Assembly (NCBI RefSeq): GCF_030651745.1
Contig: NZ_JAUSCC010000073.1
Span: 1-64,000, forward strand
Direction of reading: 5' to 3'
Length of the DNA: 64,000 nucleotides
Origin: Methylophaga sp.
GTDB taxonomy: Bacteria; Pseudomonadota; Gammaproteobacteria; Nitrosococcales; Methylophagaceae
The notes under the pieces were generated by a model. It saw only the letters and a list, made by a program, of their open reading frames with translations, had not been told where the DNA came from and searched no databases. Positions 26,964 through 36,804 of this stretch are shown here, one piece after another. Position 1 is the first letter of the stretch; each line of letters starts with the position of its first letter. The translations under genes and the position numbers were made by a program.

Positions 26964-28450
26964 GGGGTTACCTTTTTCAATGTCGTCATGAGCTGCATCG
27001 CGATAGCATAGAGCATGACTGTTATGATTGGAAAGATGGAGGCAAAGGCAATCAAACCAAAGCCATCCATCAGAATATTTCGGCCTTCAATATGGGTTGC
27101 CAGACCAATACCCAGTGCCGTGACCAAAGGCACGGTGACTTCAGAAGTCGTCACACCACCTAAATCATATGCCAGCGGCACAATATATTTGGGGGCAATC
27201 AGCGTCAGCACAATGACGATTAAATAGCCGCCAATAATGTAATGGTGGATCGAGTCACCGGAAATAATACGGTGTACACCGATAGTAATACCAATGGCGA
27301 CACCGAATGCCACCAGGATCCGGATAACATTACCATTTATCCTGCCGGATGCCGCTTCCTCTGCCTGTTGACCGATAGCAATCAAGGCGGGTTCAGCCAT
27401 AGTGGTGGCAAAACCAATGGCAAATGCAAACAGATAGACATAAATAATATGCTGATTTTTTATCAGTTGTTCAGCCATGCTGCTGCCGATGGGAAACAGG
27501 CCCATTTTCAGACCCACCACAAACGCATATAAGCCAAATAACACCATGGCAAAGCCTAAGACCACCTTGCGCGGATTGGTCAACGGACGTTTTAACACCA
27601 GATACTGGAAAAACAGGATAGTAATAATGATGGGTAAAACGTCTCCCACCATGCCAAGCAAATCCATCAACATGCTCATCGGACCGGAGAGTGCTTCCTG
27701 TTGAGCGCTAGCTATACTCAATTCTGCTGCCGAAGTGGCTTCTGCTCCGCTAAACACGACAATCCCGTACAGCTGTACCGTAATCATCGGCACCATTACT
27801 GCCATGGCTACAATACCAAAGCCGTCAATAAGGGGATTACGACCACGAATAGAGGTGGCTAAACCAATGCCCAATGCCGCTATTAATGGCACCGTAACGA
27901 TATTGGTGGTGACCCCGCCAGAATCATAAGCCAGGCCAACAATTTCAGCAGGCGTAAAAAAGGTGATGGTCACGACAGTAAGATAGCCGATGATCATGAA
28001 CCAGTGCAGCGGATAGCCAAATAAAATCCGAAATACCCCAAGCGCGACCACAAAGCCTACCGAGATAGCTACCAGAAACCTTAGAATCAGCGCATCAATG
28101 CGACCTTCGCTGATCTCTTGAGCCTGTTCGGCGACTGCAATTAATGCTGGCTCAGCAACCACCGCAGAAAAGCCGAGTGCAAAACCAAAAGACAGCAAAA
28201 TCCACAAAGAGCCACGTTTGGTAAATTGATTGGAAAGGCTTTTGCCTACCGGGAATATACTTAATTCAAGACCGCGCAGGAACAAAGCAACGCCAATGGC
28301 AACGATAAGCAGCCCAATGCTTATACTCAGAGTGTTATCGGGGATACTCTGTAAGATAAAGGTCTGAAAAATAACCACTACAACGACGATGGGCAGCAGA
28401 TTTTTCAATGCATGCATAAATGCATCTGAAAAAGCTTTTAGTTGATTCAC
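26960..28450 (-). CDS. DUF1538 duplicated membrane protein, putative transporter
   Basis: 496 residues with about twelve to fourteen helices, in two halves offset by 253 residues. Matching landmarks: AEPALIA at 99-105 and 352-358; AYDSGGVTT (174-182) and AYDLGGVTT (427-435); RNPLIDGFG and RNILMDGFG. This is the DUF1538 family, which has no assigned substrate that I know of. The halves' Glu-Pro and Asp-Gly-Gly elements inside membrane segments resemble discontinuous-helix ion sites of secondary carriers, but that is inference. The start is GTG at 28450. It is the first gene of an operon with PII-like and CBS proteins. Confidence 0.85.
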   Translation of the reverse strand: MNQLKAFSDAFMHALKNLLPIVVVVVIFQTFILQSIPDNTLSISIGLLIVAIGVALFLRGLELSIFPVGKSLSNQFTKRGSLWILLSFGFALGFSAVVAEPALIAVAEQAQEISEGRIDALILRFLVAISVGFVVALGVFRILFGYPLHWFMIIGYLTVVTITFFTPAEIVGLAYDSGGVTTNIVTVPLIAALGIGLATSIRGRNPLIDGFGIVAMAVMVPMITVQLYGIVVFSGAEATSAAELSIASAQQEALSGPMSMLMDLLGMVGDVLPIIITILFFQYLVLKRPLTNPRKVVLGFAMVLFGLYAFVVGLKMGLFPIGSSMAEQLIKNQHIIYVYLFAFAIGFATTMAEPALIAIGQQAEEAASGRINGNVIRILVAFGVAIGITIGVHRIISGDSIHHYIIGGYLIVIVLTLIAPKYIVPLAYDLGGVTTSEVTVPLVTALGIGLATHIEGRNILMDGFGLIAFASIFPIITVMLYAIAMQLMTTLKKVTP

Positions 28451-28515
28451 CAGATCCTCTTCACAGTGGTTTAAATTGGATTGTAGAGCCTGTTGTCAGC
28501 CGTCACAAGCTGTTG

Positions 28516-29589
28516 TCATGCTTCAGCACTGACCTTTACCTGATTGCGTCCCGATAGTTTTGCTCCATAGACCGCCTGATCAGCGGATTGTAATAAACGT
28601 TTAACCGTCATATTGCTGCCGGGTTCCAACGTTGAAACGCCAACAGACAAGGTGACACGTATGGTTTTACCGGCTGTAACAGTGAAATCTGTTTCAGCAA
28701 CGGTTTTCCGCATACGTTCTGCAATATCTGCTGCAACTGCACGATTGGCATCTGCTAACAACACGACAAATTCCTCACCGCCATAGCGTGCCAGCACATC
28801 ACCTTGCCGCAGACTGTCATTGAGCAGTTGTGCCACATGTTTGAGCACCTGATCACCGGTTTGATGACCATGACTGTCATTAATGCGCTTGAAATAATCC
28901 AGATCGACAAATAAGCAGGACAAAGGTGTTTTATTGCGATTGGCCCGGCTGAATTCTTCGGTGATGCGCTGATCAAAAAATCGGCGGTTATTCACGCCGG
29001 TCAGCGGATCGCGTAGACCGACCAGTTTGACTTCTTCATGCAACCGGGCATTTTCAATACAGGCTGATACTACTGCTGCCAGATGTTCCAGGAACTGTGT
29101 GCCGATATTGGATTGGAATCTGTTGGGATTACGACTGCCGAGGTTCAGACTGCCAATCAATTGATTTTGGCGAATCAACGGCAATAGCGCGATCGAACCT
29201 AGTTCATTATATGAGGGAAACAGTTGCTGGTGCTGGTGCGAAGAGAAAGTCACCAGCCGCGGGATCCGTCGTAAACTGAAAAACTGTTCCAGGCGTTGCA
29301 CGGATTCGGTAAACAGCAAATGGTTTTGCCATTGTTGGGTTTCTGGAAAGGATTCCAGTAACCGCTGGAATTCATATTCCGGATCATGCAACATCAACGT
29401 GACAGCCGTTAGCTGGAAGCGATGTTTATGCTCTTCCAGAATCAGTTTCAGTAACGGCTCGAGACCGCTGCTCTTAAGCAGACTTAGTTCATATTGCTGA
29501 AAGTTGAGCTGTTTTCGCTCATTGCTTTTGGCAATACGAATCAGATCATTTAATCGATCTTGAAGCGTCGTCACGTCTTTTTGAGGCAT
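28516..29589 (-). CDS. diguanylate cyclase with DUF484/GAF sensor domain
   Basis: 357 residues: a helical N-terminus (1-40), a GAF/DUF484-type domain (about 45-180; LRRIPRLVTFS, IALLPLIRQNQLIGSLNLGS), then GGDEF: LRDPLTGVNNRRFFDQR and active-site GGEEF at 270-274. RxxD at 261-264 (RQGD), five residues before GGEEF, is the product-inhibition site. No membrane helix, so cytoplasmic. It is 66 bp upstream of the DUF1538 operon start on the same strand, which is compatible with read-through. Confidence 0.92.
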   Translation of the reverse strand: MPQKDVTTLQDRLNDLIRIAKSNERKQLNFQQYELSLLKSSGLEPLLKLILEEHKHRFQLTAVTLMLHDPEYEFQRLLESFPETQQWQNHLLFTESVQRLEQFFSLRRIPRLVTFSSHQHQQLFPSYNELGSIALLPLIRQNQLIGSLNLGSRNPNRFQSNIGTQFLEHLAAVVSACIENARLHEEVKLVGLRDPLTGVNNRRFFDQRITEEFSRANRNKTPLSCLFVDLDYFKRINDSHGHQTGDQVLKHVAQLLNDSLRQGDVLARYGGEEFVVLLADANRAVAADIAERMRKTVAETDFTVTAGKTIRVTLSVGVSTLEPGSNMTVKRLLQSADQAVYGAKLSGRNQVKVSAEA

Positions 29590-29628
29590 GCAACAGCCTT
29601 GAGCAATGTGAAGTAAATAGTTGGTGGC

Positions 29629-30354
29629 CTAATAATGGCGTATTGCGCGGGCAATTGTCCATACTTCTACCACTTCAACGCCGTTTTGTTGCAAACAACG
29701 GCAAGCTTCGGCCGCGGTATGCCCTGTGGTATAGACATCATCAACTAATGCCACGTGTTTATAAGGCAGAAGATTAGTGACAGCAAATGCCTGTTTTACA
29801 TTACGTTTACGTTGTTTGCCGCTCATCCCAGTTTGAGGAGTGGTATTGCGCTGACGAATAAAACTGGTTTTATCGACAGGAATGCTTAACTCCCTGGACA
29901 AAGCATCGACTAATTGAGCCGATTGGTTATAACCACGGTGGCGTAATCGGCTTGGATGTAACGGAATGGGAATCAATATCTCCGGCAATTCATGCTGTCG
30001 TTTTTTGACTTTTGCTGCCAGTAGCCTGGCAAAGGTTTGAGCAAAAACCAGTTGCTGGTGAAATTTAAATGCAGCAATGCAATGGTTGATTGGGGTTTCA
30101 TAACGAAATAAGGCCAAACTTAATTGCTGTGGTGGTGGATGTTGCAGGCATTGGCCGCAGATTCCGCTTTCGTTGAGAGGTAAGGCACAGCGCTGACAGC
30201 ACTGGTCCAGCCACGGTAGCTCGACAATACAGGCTTTGCACAGCGCATCATGTGGACTAAAGTCACCACAGAGGAAGCAGGGAATCGGTAACAGTTTGCT
30301 GTATAATTCCGCCAAACGATGCGTCACTACGGCACTAAAGTTTCTGGCCATCAT
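29629..30354 (-). CDS. ComF family protein (phosphoribosyltransferase fold)
   Basis: 241 residues. Seen: an N-terminal zinc-ribbon with paired cysteines ([32 protein letters not shown]) and a C-terminal phosphoribosyltransferase signature [16 protein letters not shown] (about residue 205). ComF/GntX proteins act in DNA uptake or carbon use; the role in this strain is not set by context. It is divergent from bioB with only about 20 bp between start codons, a common arrangement of comF and bioB in gammaproteobacteria. Confidence 0.9.
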   Translation of the reverse strand: MMARNFSAVVTHRLAELYSKLLPIPCFLCGDFSPHDALCKACIVELPWLDQCCQRCALPLNESGICGQCLQHPPPQQLSLALFRYETPINHCIAAFKFHQQLVFAQTFARLLAAKVKKRQHELPEILIPIPLHPSRLRHRGYNQSAQLVDALSRELSIPVDKTSFIRQRNTTPQTGMSGKQRKRNVKQAFAVTNLLPYKHVALVDDVYTTGHTAAEACRCLQQNGVEVVEVWTIARAIRHY

Positions 30355-30375
30355 GTTATTAATCCATTAAATCTG

Positions 30376-31401
30376 ATGAAGAAGCCCATGACTGAAAATA
30401 TAGCAGAAAAGACCGCTCCGCTTCGCCACGACTGGCAGCAGGCGGAAATTGAAGCCTTGTTTGATTTGCCATTTGCGGATCTGATGTACAAAGCTCAAAC
30501 CATTCACCGGCAGAATTTTGATGCCAATGCGGTGCAAATCAGTACCTTGCTGAGCATTAAAACCGGTGGCTGTGCCGAAGATTGTGGTTACTGTCCACAA
30601 AGTGCGCATCATGCATCTGCAGTGAAAGCCGAACCGTTATTGCCACTGGATAAAGTACTCGAATCCGCCGCACAAGCTAAATCAACTGGTGCCAGCCGTT
30701 TCTGTATGGGGGCCGCCTGGCGTAACCTGAAAGATCGTGATGTGGATCGTGTTGTTGCGATGATTGAAGGCGTTAAGGATATGGGGCTGGAAACCTGTGT
30801 CACACTGGGCATGTTGGAAAATCATCAAGCCAAACGTCTGAAAGAAGCGGGTCTGGATTATTACAATCACAATCTTGATACCTCACCGGAATTCTACGGT
30901 GAAATCATCTCTACCCGTACTTATCAAGATCGGCTTGATACCTTAAGTCACGTTCGTGAAGCCGGTATTCATGTGTGCAGTGGCGGTATTGTGGGCATGG
31001 GCGAAAGCCGTAAAGATCGTGCTGGTTTGTTAATCAGTCTGGCCAATCTGCCAAGCCATCCTGAGAGCGTGCCAATCAATCTGTTGGTGCAGGTCGAAGG
31101 TACGCCACTGGATGGCATCAATAATCTGGATCCATTTGAATTCGTTCGCACCATTGCTGTAGCACGAATCATGATGCCGCAATCGTTTGTCAGATTGTCT
31201 GCCGGTCGTGAAAACATGACTGATGAATTGCAGGCAATGAGTTTCCTTGCTGGTGCCAACTCGATTTTCTACGGTGAAAAACTGCTGACCACGGACAATC
31301 CGGATACCGATCACGATCAACGTTTATTCAAACGCCTGGGTATCACCCCTTTACAGGTCGGACAGCAGCAACAGGATGATAAACACTGTTCAGCTGCCTG
31401 A
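30376..31401 (+). CDS. bioB: biotin synthase
   Basis: Radical SAM enzyme that inserts sulfur into dethiobiotin. Seen: cluster motif CAEDCGYC (CxxxCxxC), then PQSAHH, and the conserved [21 protein letters not shown] and the Arg in SAGRENM. The frame is open from 30319, overlapping comF; ATGs at 30376 and 30388 are the plausible starts, neither with a strong ribosome site. About 341 residues. First gene of bioBFHCD. Confidence 0.97.
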   Translation: MKKPMTENIAEKTAPLRHDWQQAEIEALFDLPFADLMYKAQTIHRQNFDANAVQISTLLSIKTGGCAEDCGYCPQSAHHASAVKAEPLLPLDKVLESAAQAKSTGASRFCMGAAWRNLKDRDVDRVVAMIEGVKDMGLETCVTLGMLENHQAKRLKEAGLDYYNHNLDTSPEFYGEIISTRTYQDRLDTLSHVREAGIHVCSGGIVGMGESRKDRAGLLISLANLPSHPESVPINLLVQVEGTPLDGINNLDPFEFVRTIAVARIMMPQSFVRLSAGRENMTDELQAMSFLAGANSIFYGEKLLTTDNPDTDHDQRLFKRLGITPLQVGQQQQDDKHCSAA

Positions 31402-31420
31402 ACCATTGCCAAACTACAGG

Positions 31421-31453
31421 ATGCTCTGCGTGGCCATATGCTGCGCAGAGCAT
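31421..31453 (+). promoter_or_regulatory. stem-loop between bioB and bioF
   Basis: A perfect 10-bp inverted repeat, ATGCTCTGCG and CGCAGAGCAT, with a 13-base loop, in the 113-bp gap between bioB and bioF. There is no T-run after it, so it is more likely an RNA stability or partial termination element than a full terminator. It is followed 62 bp later by the bioF GTG start. Confidence 0.5.
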
Positions 31454-31514
31454 TTCAGTTAAAGGCAATCGCCGTTTTATTTTCACCACGTAGCTGATTT
31501 ATCGAGGCGCTTTC

Positions 31515-32687
31515 GTGTCACAACTCCCCTGGCAACCACAACTGCAACAAACATTAGACGAGCGTAAAGCGGCTGGCTTATATCGTCGTTCACGGTTGCG
31601 TGATGGCGAGCAGGGTGTAGAAGTGGTGTTGGATGGCCGTAAATTATTATCGTTTAGCAGTAATGACTATCTTGGTCTGGCGGCGCATCCGGCATTAAAA
31701 ACAGCCTTCGCCGATGCACTGGATCGTGAAGGTGTAGGTAGCGGTGCAGCACATCTACTCACCGGCCATAGTCGTTATCATCATCAGCTCGAAGAAGCCC
31801 TGGCAGAATTTACTGGTCAACAGCGTGTGTTACTGTTCTCCACCGGCTATATGGCTAATATTGGTGTGATAGATGGTCTGCTTGGCAAAACCGATGTGGT
31901 AGTGCAGGACAAATTAAACCATGCCTCACTACTGGATGGTGGCCGTCTTAGCGAAGCGCAGCAATTACGTTATCCCCATGCCGATATGGGCTTATTGCAC
32001 CAACGCCTGCACACAGCCGCCAACTCCCGGAACAAACTGATAGTCAGTGATGGTGTGTTCAGTATGGATGGGGATATTGCCCCATTGCCGGAAATCATGG
32101 CATTGGCCGACCAACATAAAGCCGGTGTATTGATTGATGATGCGCATGGTCTGGGCGTATTGGGACAAAACGGCGGCGGTGTTATTGAGCATTTTGAATT
32201 AACACAGCAAAAGCCAATGCTCGTCGGCACCTTTGGCAAAGCCTTTGGCACGGCAGGTGCTTTTGTGGCGGCAGACGAGGTAGTGATTGAAACTCTGGTG
32301 CAACAGGCCCGCAGTTTTATTTATACCACGGCGCAACCCCCGGCTATTGCCGCAGCAACGATCGCCAGTTTAAAACTGGTGCAAACAGAAAACTGGCGAC
32401 GCGATAAATTACAGCAACTTATTAAACAGTTCCGCGATGGTGCAGAGCAATTAGGTTTGCCATTAATGCCCTCACAAACAGCAATTCAACCGCTGTTGAT
32501 TGGTGATGATAAAACAGCGCTTAAATTGGGACAGGATCTGGAACAGCAGGGCATATTAGTGGGTATTATTCGCCCGCCGACAGTACCGAAAAACACAGCC
32601 AGATTGCGTATAACGCTGTCTGCTGCTCATGATGCTGAGCATATTGATAAATTACTTGATGCTCTGGAGCGTAGTTATGTTCATTAA
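31515..32687 (+). CDS. bioF: 8-amino-7-oxononanoate synthase
   Basis: PLP enzyme that joins pimeloyl-ACP and alanine. Seen: LSFSSNDYLGLAAHP, GSGAAHLLTGHSRYHHQLE, LIDDAHGLGVLGQNG with the active-site Asp and His, and the PLP Lys in GTFGKAFGTAGAF (near residue 237). 390 residues, GTG start. Overlaps bioH by 11 bases. Confidence 0.97.
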   Translation: MSQLPWQPQLQQTLDERKAAGLYRRSRLRDGEQGVEVVLDGRKLLSFSSNDYLGLAAHPALKTAFADALDREGVGSGAAHLLTGHSRYHHQLEEALAEFTGQQRVLLFSTGYMANIGVIDGLLGKTDVVVQDKLNHASLLDGGRLSEAQQLRYPHADMGLLHQRLHTAANSRNKLIVSDGVFSMDGDIAPLPEIMALADQHKAGVLIDDAHGLGVLGQNGGGVIEHFELTQQKPMLVGTFGKAFGTAGAFVAADEVVIETLVQQARSFIYTTAQPPAIAAATIASLKLVQTENWRRDKLQQLIKQFRDGAEQLGLPLMPSQTAIQPLLIGDDKTALKLGQDLEQQGILVGIIRPPTVPKNTARLRITLSAAHDAEHIDKLLDALERSYVH

Positions 32688-33435
32688 ACAGATTGGCCAA
32701 GGGCCTGATCTGGTGATGTTGCATGGCTGGAGTATGCATAGCGGTGTATGGCACCCGCTTATCGAATTATTGGCAGACAAATTCACCTTGTATCTGGTCG
32801 ATCTGCCGGGTCATGGACAGTCCGAATGGCAGGCTGATGCACTGCAAATCGACAAAGTATTAAACCAACTTGCTGAAAACGTTCCGCAAACAGCACATTG
32901 GCTGGGTTGGTCATTGGGTGGACAAATAAGTCTGGCTTTTGCATCACGCTATCCACAGCGGGTCACAAAATTGGTTTTAATGGCAGCCAATCCAAAATTT
33001 GTCACCGCTGACGATTGGAGCGAAGCGATGGATGCGGCGGTATTTGCGGTATTTGCCGGGCAGCTGAACCATGATCAACGCGAAACCCTGAAACGCTTTG
33101 TAATGTTACAGGCGCGGGGGGCGGAAGGCAGCCGTGAAACAATCAAACTATTAGCAGAGCAAACTGCCGATAATGTCGCGCATCCTGAGGCATTACAGGC
33201 CGGACTGGATTTATTGCAAACTTTGGATTTACGTACCGAACTGTCTCAACTACCGATACCGGTGAAATGCATTTTGGCTGATCGCGATCAGTTGGTACCG
33301 ATTGCGCTGGCTGAAAGCTTAGCCGAATTAAATAAAGCCATTTCAATCGATCGAATTGCCGGAGCAGGGCACGCACCGTTTATCTCCCGACCACAGTTAT
33401 GCGCCAACAGTATCCAAGAGTTTCTCAATGACTGA
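32677..33435 (+). CDS. bioH: pimeloyl-ACP methyl ester esterase BioH
   Basis: Alpha/beta hydrolase that removes the methyl group from pimeloyl-ACP methyl ester, working with BioC. Seen: LHGWSMHSGVW oxyanion region, the nucleophile elbow GWSLGG with Ser near residue 80, an Asp in LADRDQLVP, and His in GAGHAPF. The frame begins at 32629 within bioF, but the ATG at 32677 gives the usual MFIKQIGQGP start (252 residues). Confidence 0.95.
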   Translation: MFIKQIGQGPDLVMLHGWSMHSGVWHPLIELLADKFTLYLVDLPGHGQSEWQADALQIDKVLNQLAENVPQTAHWLGWSLGGQISLAFASRYPQRVTKLVLMAANPKFVTADDWSEAMDAAVFAVFAGQLNHDQRETLKRFVMLQARGAEGSRETIKLLAEQTADNVAHPEALQAGLDLLQTLDLRTELSQLPIPVKCILADRDQLVPIALAESLAELNKAISIDRIAGAGHAPFISRPQLCANSIQEFLND

Positions 33436-34324
33436 GCATGCCTTGCGTCCGGAAAAAAATCGCGTGGCGCGTGCCTTTGCCAATGCAGCGAATAGCTATG
33501 ATGATGTGGCGATATTGCAGCGCGATACCGCTGATGAAATGCTGGAACGGCTGGAATTAGTCAAAATTCATCCCAAACAGATCCTCGATTTAGGCAGCGG
33601 CACCGGACGCAATTTGAATCTGCTGCAGCAACGTTATCCGGCGGCCCAACAAGTGGCGGTGGATATCGCCCCTGCCATGTTGCAACATGCTAGACAACGT
33701 TACCGGGCAGTTCAAGGATTACGTCGTTGGTTACCCGGTCACAAATCGCCATTATTTATTGCCGGTGATGCCGAGCAACTTCCGTTAGCTGATAACAGCG
33801 TCGATCTGGTCTATGCCAATCTGGCACTACAGTGGTGTGATTTGACTCCGGCCTTTACTGAAATACAACGGGTATTACGGCCTGGTGGTTTGCTGATGTT
33901 CAGCACGCTTGGTCCCGATACGCTGCAAGAGCTACGTCAAAGTTGGGCGGCGGTGGATAACTATCCGCATATCAATGTGTTTCTGGATATGCACGATGTC
34001 GCTGAGGCCATGTTTGCCGCCGGACTCAGTGAACCGGTGTTAGATAGTGATCGACATAGTCTGTTGTATCCAGATCTGCTCAGCATGATGCGTGATTTAC
34101 AGCAATTAGGTGCGCGTAATGTTAATCAAGGACGCCGTCGGGGCCTGACCGGTAAAAATACGCTGAAAAAAGTCACTGCTGCCAGTGAGCAGTTCCGGGT
34201 CAACGGTCAATTACCAGCGACTTACGAGGTAATCTATGGTCATGCATGGGTTGGTGAAAAATCACAGGTCAATGAAAATGGTTGTGTGTCGATTAGTCTG
34301 GATCAATTAAGGAAAAATCTTTAG
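33428..34324 (+). CDS. bioC: malonyl-ACP O-methyltransferase
   Basis: SAM-dependent methylation of malonyl-ACP, which starts the pimelate chain. Seen: the N-terminal VARAFANAANSYDDVAILQRD region, SAM motif LDLGSGTGRNLNLL (about residue 54), the SVDLVYANLALQWCDL segment and RVLRPGGLLMFSTLGPDTL. The frame opens at 33356, but ATG 33428 overlaps the bioH stop and gives the family start (298 residues). Confidence 0.96.
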   Translation: MTEHALRPEKNRVARAFANAANSYDDVAILQRDTADEMLERLELVKIHPKQILDLGSGTGRNLNLLQQRYPAAQQVAVDIAPAMLQHARQRYRAVQGLRRWLPGHKSPLFIAGDAEQLPLADNSVDLVYANLALQWCDLTPAFTEIQRVLRPGGLLMFSTLGPDTLQELRQSWAAVDNYPHINVFLDMHDVAEAMFAAGLSEPVLDSDRHSLLYPDLLSMMRDLQQLGARNVNQGRRRGLTGKNTLKKVTAASEQFRVNGQLPATYEVIYGHAWVGEKSQVNENGCVSISLDQLRKNL

Positions 34325-34980
34325 TGCAAGCGCATTTATTTGTCACTGGCACCGATACCGAAGTCGGCAAAACCCGCATCAGTGTGGGGTTGATTAAACT
34401 GTTACAACAACAAGGCCTGTCGGTTGCAGCGATGAAACCAGTAGCCAGTGGTTGTGAGTGGCATGACAGTGAATTGCAAAATGCTGATGCCTTGGCTTTA
34501 AGCCAGCAAGCCGATATCAAACTACCTTATTCTCAGCTGAACCCTTATGCATTTGAACCGGCGATTGCGCCGCATCTGGCAGCAGAACAGATCGGTCAAA
34601 CTATTTCCCTGAGTATGATTGAAACCCAGTTTGCTTTAATAAAACATCAAGCTGATGTTGTTGTCGTTGAAGGAGCGGGTGGCTGGTTGGTGCCATTGAA
34701 TGAGCAGCAAACTATTGCGGATTTGGCACAGGCTTTAAAGTTACCAGTGGTGTTAGTCGTTGCCATCAAACTGGGTTGTATTAATCATGCCTTACTAACC
34801 GTGCAAGCCATTACCGCGTCGGGTTTAACTTTGAAAGGTTGGGTGGCCAATGATTTTTTACAGGACCCGCAATCAACAGCGATTATTCAAAGCCTTACAC
34901 AGCGAATAGTCGCACCTTGCCTGGGGATCGTACCCAAACTGGCAGATGATGAAGATGCCAGTGCTTATCTGCAGCTGTAA
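34324..34980 (+). CDS. bioD: dethiobiotin synthetase
   Basis: ATP-dependent closing of the ureido ring. Seen: P-loop TGTDTEVGKTRIS (residues 8-20), MKPVASGC with Lys of the second substrate site, and VVVEGAGGWLVPL. 218 residues, GTG start sharing a base with the bioC stop. Last gene of the run. bioA, for the step between BioF and BioD, is not in the window. Confidence 0.96.
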   Translation: MQAHLFVTGTDTEVGKTRISVGLIKLLQQQGLSVAAMKPVASGCEWHDSELQNADALALSQQADIKLPYSQLNPYAFEPAIAPHLAAEQIGQTISLSMIETQFALIKHQADVVVVEGAGGWLVPLNEQQTIADLAQALKLPVVLVVAIKLGCINHALLTVQAITASGLTLKGWVANDFLQDPQSTAIIQSLTQRIVAPCLGIVPKLADDEDASAYLQL

Positions 34981-34983
34981 AGT

Positions 34984-35643
34984 TTATTTAATAACAATTG
35001 CTGGAAAAAAAGTAGCCACATCGCCATCTTGCCAGGGTTTATATTGCTGCATAATTCGTTTGAACAGGACGGACTGAAGAAAGGTATTCAGCCAATTCTG
35101 CAGCTTGGGGTAATCCGCCTGACTGAACCAATCCCAATCGACCAGAGCAAATTGTCTGATAAATGGCAATATTGCGTAGTCTATCAGGGTCAGTGAATCG
35201 CTCACCAAGCCATCTCGGTGATTCAAGCGTCGTTCCAGCTTGGCTAAAAACTGCTCACCTTGTTTGCGGTAAAACTGCTGTGAATGTTCGGGATAGCGAT
35301 CGGCATATTTATAACGATCCAGAGCCTGTTTAAAACTGACATCATTTTCCTGGATAAGTAAGAATGATTCGTTGCGTTGCTCATCATCCAGTGATTGCCA
35401 GATGGCATGAGATTCTGCCGCCCACAGCATGATATCCAGACTCTCTTCCAGCACACTATTATCATTTTTCAACAGCACTGGCACGGTACCTTTGGGCGAT
35501 ATTTCCAGTAGTCTGGCTGGTTTGTCTCTCAGTACCACTTCGCGTATTTCCACCTGACAACTCGTAATGGCAATGGCCAAACGGGCACGCATGGCATATG
35601 GGCATCGGCGAAAGCTGTATAGAACAGGTAATTCAGTACGCAT
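34984..35643 (-). CDS. glutathione S-transferase family protein
   Basis: 219 residues. The N-terminal thioredoxin-like domain carries RRCPYAMRARLAI (near residue 13), the cysteine type of GST active site, and SPKGTVPVLLKNDNSVLEESLDI, the cis-Pro and glutathione-binding part. The C-half is all-helical. Such Cys-type enzymes often act in glutathione-dependent thiol transfer. It converges on bioD with 3 bp between stops. Confidence 0.88.
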   Translation of the reverse strand: MRTELPVLYSFRRCPYAMRARLAIAITSCQVEIREVVLRDKPARLLEISPKGTVPVLLKNDNSVLEESLDIMLWAAESHAIWQSLDDEQRNESFLLIQENDVSFKQALDRYKYADRYPEHSQQFYRKQGEQFLAKLERRLNHRDGLVSDSLTLIDYAILPFIRQFALVDWDWFSQADYPKLQNWLNTFLQSVLFKRIMQQYKPWQDGDVATFFPAIVIK

Positions 35644-35736
35644 GATGTACTCTCGAGCAGAACATAGGCAATCAGTATAGACAAAAGCCCATAGCCACTA
35701 TAAATTAGCAATTACTAATATTTGTTTGGTTTGTAT

Positions 35737-36801
35737 ATGAAGCGGGATTTTTGTTCGTCTTTTTATCTGTATGGGTTGTTGCTGTGGTTTTCTTGCGGGA
35801 TAGCCTCGGCAGGATCATGGCAGGTCAGTGTTGTTGAACAGCGACAGATAAATCGCGAATTCAGCTTTCCTGCAGTTGTTGAAGCGGTAAACAATGCGAC
35901 AGTCGCTTCGCGCATTGCCGCTGAAGTCATTGAAGTCAATGTTGATGTGGATGACTGGGTGCTGGCGGGTACAGTGATTATTCGTTTTCGTGATGAAGAG
36001 TTTCAAGCCAGACTCAAACAGGCCGAAGCTGGCTTGGCCGCTGATGAAGCCAATCGCCGCGAAGCTATTGCCCGTCAGCAGGAGGCGGCCGCAGAAGCCA
36101 AACGTATGGAAGAACTTTTCGAGCGGAAACAAATTACGCGGGCCGCATTGGATAAAGCCAGAGCGGATATCAGTGCTGCCAATGCCCGGTTGGAGGCAGT
36201 CAACGCGCAACTGAAAAGTCGCCGGGCACAAATTGAAGAAGCCAGCGTTTTGCTTTCCTACACTGAAATCAGAGCCCCTTATGATGGCATTGTCACCGAA
36301 CGTCTCATTGAGCCTGGTGAAATGGCCTCACCCGGACAGCTACTTATGTCGGGGCTGTCATTGAGCCAATTACGTGTGGTTGCGCAGATCCCTCAATCTC
36401 AGCTTGGATCTGCCAGACAGGCTACTCAGCCGGTCATTCGATTTGCTGAAGAAACCATCGCGCTAAGTAAACTTACCGTAGTTCCCCAAGCTGACCGAAG
36501 CAGCCATTCATTCAGGGTCAGGGGCAATTTGCCGGACAATACGGCAAATTTGTTGCCAGGTATGTGGGTAACCTTAAGCTGGCAAAACGGCATGGAGACA
36601 GTGCGAAGTATTCCATTAACAGCACTGGTCAAGCGTGGTGAACTCAGTGGGGTTTATGTGCTTGTCAATGACCAACCTCAGTTTCGGCAGATCCGCACAG
36701 GTCGTCAACTCGCTGATCAGCAACTGGAGGTCCTTGCTGGTTTGCAACCCGGAGAGCAGGTATTAACTCACGCTGTTAAAGCGCTGCAATCACAGGAATA
36801 A
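35737..36801 (+). CDS. RND efflux periplasmic adaptor (HlyD/MFP family)
   Basis: 354 residues. Seen: a signal peptide (FYLYGLLLWFSCGIASA), a lipoyl/barrel-sandwich section (VASRIAAEVIEVNVDVDDWV), a coiled-coil hairpin (about residues 95-170, rich in Ala, Glu and Arg), then SYTEIRAPYDGIVTERLIEPGEM and a beta-barrel end. The frame begins with a TTG at 35722; the ATG at 35737 is preferred. It lies 3 bp before the RND pump and forms a unit with it; no outer membrane channel gene is next to them. Confidence 0.93.
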   Translation: MKRDFCSSFYLYGLLLWFSCGIASAGSWQVSVVEQRQINREFSFPAVVEAVNNATVASRIAAEVIEVNVDVDDWVLAGTVIIRFRDEEFQARLKQAEAGLAADEANRREAIARQQEAAAEAKRMEELFERKQITRAALDKARADISAANARLEAVNAQLKSRRAQIEEASVLLSYTEIRAPYDGIVTERLIEPGEMASPGQLLMSGLSLSQLRVVAQIPQSQLGSARQATQPVIRFAEETIALSKLTVVPQADRSSHSFRVRGNLPDNTANLLPGMWVTLSWQNGMETVRSIPLTALVKRGELSGVYVLVNDQPQFRQIRTGRQLADQQLEVLAGLQPGEQVLTHAVKALQSQE

Positions 36802-36804
36802 ACG

